Source of the DNA: an uncultured Paracoccaceae bacterium | Lineage (GTDB): Bacteria > Pseudomonadota > Alphaproteobacteria > Rhodobacterales > Rhodobacteraceae | Direction: 5' to 3' | DNA length: 64,000 nt | Assembly (NCBI GenBank): GCA_958439195.1 | Contig: OY288149.1 | Span: forward strand, 1-64,000 | In this document: positions 62,248 through 64,000 of the stretch, in pieces | Layout: each line of letters begins with the position of its first letter | Numbering within the stretch: position 1 is the first letter of the stretch | Program-made: the position numbers and the translations under genes | Notes under the pieces: model-generated | Databases searched by the model: none | What the model saw: only the letters and a program-made list of their open reading frames with translations | Told to the model about the DNA's origin: nothing

Positions 62248-63234
62248 ATGACACGGATCACGCTGGCGACTTGGGACCATGACCGCGCGCTGCCCGTTTT
62301 GACGGGGCAAGTGCCGGTTGCTGGCTTTGAGGTGGAGCCGCACATCCTGCCCACCAGCCAGCTGTTTCCCATCGCGGTGAACGAGGCGCGCTTCGACGTG
62401 ACCGAATTGTCGCTGTCGAGTTATCTGCTGCAAGTGTCACGGGGCGACTGCGCCTATACGGCGATTCCGGTTTTTCTGGCGCGGGCGTTCCGGCACAACG
62501 GGTTTTTCTGCCGTGCCGATAGTGGCATCACGTCGCTTGTCGACCTGAAGGGACGCATCGTGGGCGTGCCGGAATATCAGATGACGGCGGCACTTTGGAT
62601 GCGCGGCATCCTGAAAGATGACCACGGCCTGGACGCCACGGATATCGAATGGCGCACGGGCGCTCTGGATCAGGGTGTGCGGCATGAACGGCTGGAACTT
62701 CACGCGCCACCAAACCTGCGGGTGACGCCCGTGGCAGAAGGCGAGACGCTGCAATCGCTGTTGTTCGGCGGGCAGGTGGATGCGCTACTGGCCCCCAATC
62801 CGCCGCGCGCCTTTCTGGACGGTGACCCCCGCATCGTGCGTATTTTGCCGGATTACGCCACCGCGGAAGAAGACTATCATCGTCGCACCGGGTTTTTCCC
62901 GATCATGCACCTGATCGCGGTGCGAAAGTCGCTTGTCGCAGCGCATCCCAACCTGCCGCGCGCCTTGTTCGATGCGTTTAGCACGGCGCGGGATATGGCC
63001 CTGACGCGTCTGGAAGAGGTCTGGCTGGGATCGGCGAACCGTTTGAGCCTGCCTTGGCTGAATGCCGCGATGGAGCGCACACGGGGGGCAATGGGCCGGA
63101 ACTATTGGCCCTATGGTTATCGCAGTGCGGTTGCGGAATTGCGCACCGCCTGTCGCTATTCAGTGGAACAGCATCTGGCTGCGAGGATGTTGTCACCCGA
63201 GGAATTGTTCTGTCCTGAACTGCTGGACAGCTAG
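62248..63234 (+). CDS. 4,5-dihydroxyphthalate decarboxylase-like / substrate-binding-fold protein
   Basis: About 328 residues without a signal peptide. The sequence MTRITLATWDHDRALPVLTG, then FDVTELSLSSYLLQVSRGDC and SLVDLKGRIVGVPEYQMTAA, matches the periplasmic-binding-protein-like fold of 4,5-dihydroxyphthalate decarboxylase and relatives. Lack of a leader favours an enzyme rather than a transport protein. ATG 62248 is preferred over GTG 62239. The downstream tricarboxylate-transport binding protein suggests use of an aromatic or tricarboxylic acid. Confidence 0.75.
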   Translation: MTRITLATWDHDRALPVLTGQVPVAGFEVEPHILPTSQLFPIAVNEARFDVTELSLSSYLLQVSRGDCAYTAIPVFLARAFRHNGFFCRADSGITSLVDLKGRIVGVPEYQMTAALWMRGILKDDHGLDATDIEWRTGALDQGVRHERLELHAPPNLRVTPVAEGETLQSLLFGGQVDALLAPNPPRAFLDGDPRIVRILPDYATAEEDYHRRTGFFPIMHLIAVRKSLVAAHPNLPRALFDAFSTARDMALTRLEEVWLGSANRLSLPWLNAAMERTRGAMGRNYWPYGYRSAVAELRTACRYSVEQHLAARMLSPEELFCPELLDS

Positions 63235-63301
63235 GCCAAGTTGGGGCGGTTTGCCCGAGTTTCCTGAAACATACGTCTGAAATCTTTGGGAGGAGATGAC
63301 C

Positions 63302-64000
63302 ATGATGCTGAAACTGAATCTTGGCGCGGCGCTGGTGCTGGGCCTTTCCGTGGCGGCGGCCTCGGCGCAGGACATGCGTGCGCCAGAAGGTCCGATCGAA
63401 TTCACCGTGGGCGCAGGTGCGGGCGGGACGCCGGATGTGATCATGCGCACGGTGGCGCAGATCATGAACGAAGAAGGGATCGTTGAAAATCCCATCGTCG
63501 TGCAGAACCGCAGCGGAGCTGGGCATTCCAACGCCTATAACCATGTGCTGGCCTTGCCGGGCGATGAAAACACGCTGCTGACGCTGGCATCGCCAGTGTT
63601 CACCACGCCGATCGTGCAAGGCACGCCATCGGTGATCGACCAGATCACCCCGATTGCCGGGTTCATCCAGACCGAATTGATGCTTCTGACCACACCAGAC
63701 AGCGCCTGGACCGGCTTGCAGGACATGGTTGCTGCGGCAACCGCAGCACCGGGCACGGTTCGTGTCGCAGGTGGTGCATCGGGCGGGAACGACCATGTGG
63801 CAACCGGCCTGATCGAGACGGCGGCAGGGATCACGCTGACCTATATCCCGCATGAAAGCGGCGGCGCGGCGCGGGCGACCTTCCTTGGTGGCAATGTGGA
63901 ACTGCACTTTGCCACATTGTCCGAAGGGATGGAGCAGATCACCGCAGGCACGGCCAAACCTCTGGCCATCCTGTCTGCCGCACGGCGCACGGAACCGGGC
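63302..64000 (+). CDS. TctC-family tripartite tricarboxylate transporter binding protein, 3' end outside window
   Basis: The open frame of 233 codons starts MMLKLNLGAALVLGLSVAAA with a signal peptide ending SAQ. PIEFTVGAGAGGTPDVIMRT and NRSGAGHSNAYNHVLALPGD are TctC motifs. GGGAGGAG lies six bases upstream. The gene runs past the window end; TctA/TctB genes may follow. Likely the transport partner of the preceding gene. Confidence 0.88.
   Translation, partial: MMLKLNLGAALVLGLSVAAASAQDMRAPEGPIEFTVGAGAGGTPDVIMRTVAQIMNEEGIVENPIVVQNRSGAGHSNAYNHVLALPGDENTLLTLASPVFTTPIVQGTPSVIDQITPIAGFIQTELMLLTTPDSAWTGLQDMVAAATAAPGTVRVAGGASGGNDHVATGLIETAAGITLTYIPHESGGAARATFLGGNVELHFATLSEGMEQITAGTAKPLAILSAARRTEPG

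Noticed and set aside
1..64000. CRISPR arrays, rRNA genes, prophage structural genes
   Set aside because: No regular short direct repeats with spacers, no rRNA-like stretch and no capsid, tail or terminase genes were seen.

Overview
The window looks like a chromosomal segment of a GC-rich alphaproteobacterium, most likely Rhodobacterales (Paracoccaceae/Roseobacter group). Reasons: the gene order SPOR lipoprotein - D-Ala-D-Ala carboxypeptidase - tmk - holB - TatD - MBL hydrolase, the RTX/Hint proteins, the potA-type transporter cluster, and the TctC and LysR neighbourhoods. This placement is inference from gene content; no rRNA is present.

Left core (1-12.8 kb): the end of an RTX-Hint protein, a complete polyamine-type ABC transporter (ATPase, binding protein, two permeases), an AEC-family carrier, then a leftward housekeeping operon of cell-wall and DNA-replication genes. 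It ends at a tRNA-Ser(UGA) gene followed by a tyrosine integrase, the usual entry point of a genomic island.

Accessory region (12.8-47 kb): two apparently identical 2,499-bp IS21-family elements in the same orientation (14763-17261 and 43966-46464) bracket about 26.7 kb. Between them lie an orphan Rhs C-terminal module, a full-length Rhs protein with its immunity-like gene, three type II secretion minor-pseudopilin genes, remnants of IS3 and IS6 elements, a complete IS3 element, an AraC regulator with a class C beta-lactamase-like hydrolase, a DUF2254 membrane protein, a Hint protein, a berberine-bridge-type oxidoreductase, a truncated homocysteine methyltransferase, a 1,066-residue sensor kinase with its receiver protein, and a glyoxylate-type reductase operon cut by the second IS21. 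Three tRNA-3'-end-like repeats suggest stepwise insertion.

Right part (47-64 kb): a GMC oxidoreductase/hydrolase fusion with a metallophosphoesterase, a divergent cyclase-ATPase-TPR protein, a Crp/Fnr regulator, a DUF1127-like small protein, an operon of a photolyase-like flavoprotein with unusual domain order plus an amine-oxidase-like flavoprotein and a membrane methyltransferase, and a LysR gene divergent from a substrate-binding-fold protein and a TctC-type binding protein running off the end.

The most striking observation is at 17713-18515. The orphan Rhs tip ends in a ~111-residue domain that matches vertebrate serum amyloid A, as I remember that sequence, almost motif for motif. It overlaps by one base a 49-codon gene for a one-helix membrane protein, arranged like a toxin (or effector) and immunity pair. 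The parent Rhs protein has a Sec signal and lies divergent to type II-style minor pseudopilins, so export through a pseudopilus-like machine is a testable idea.
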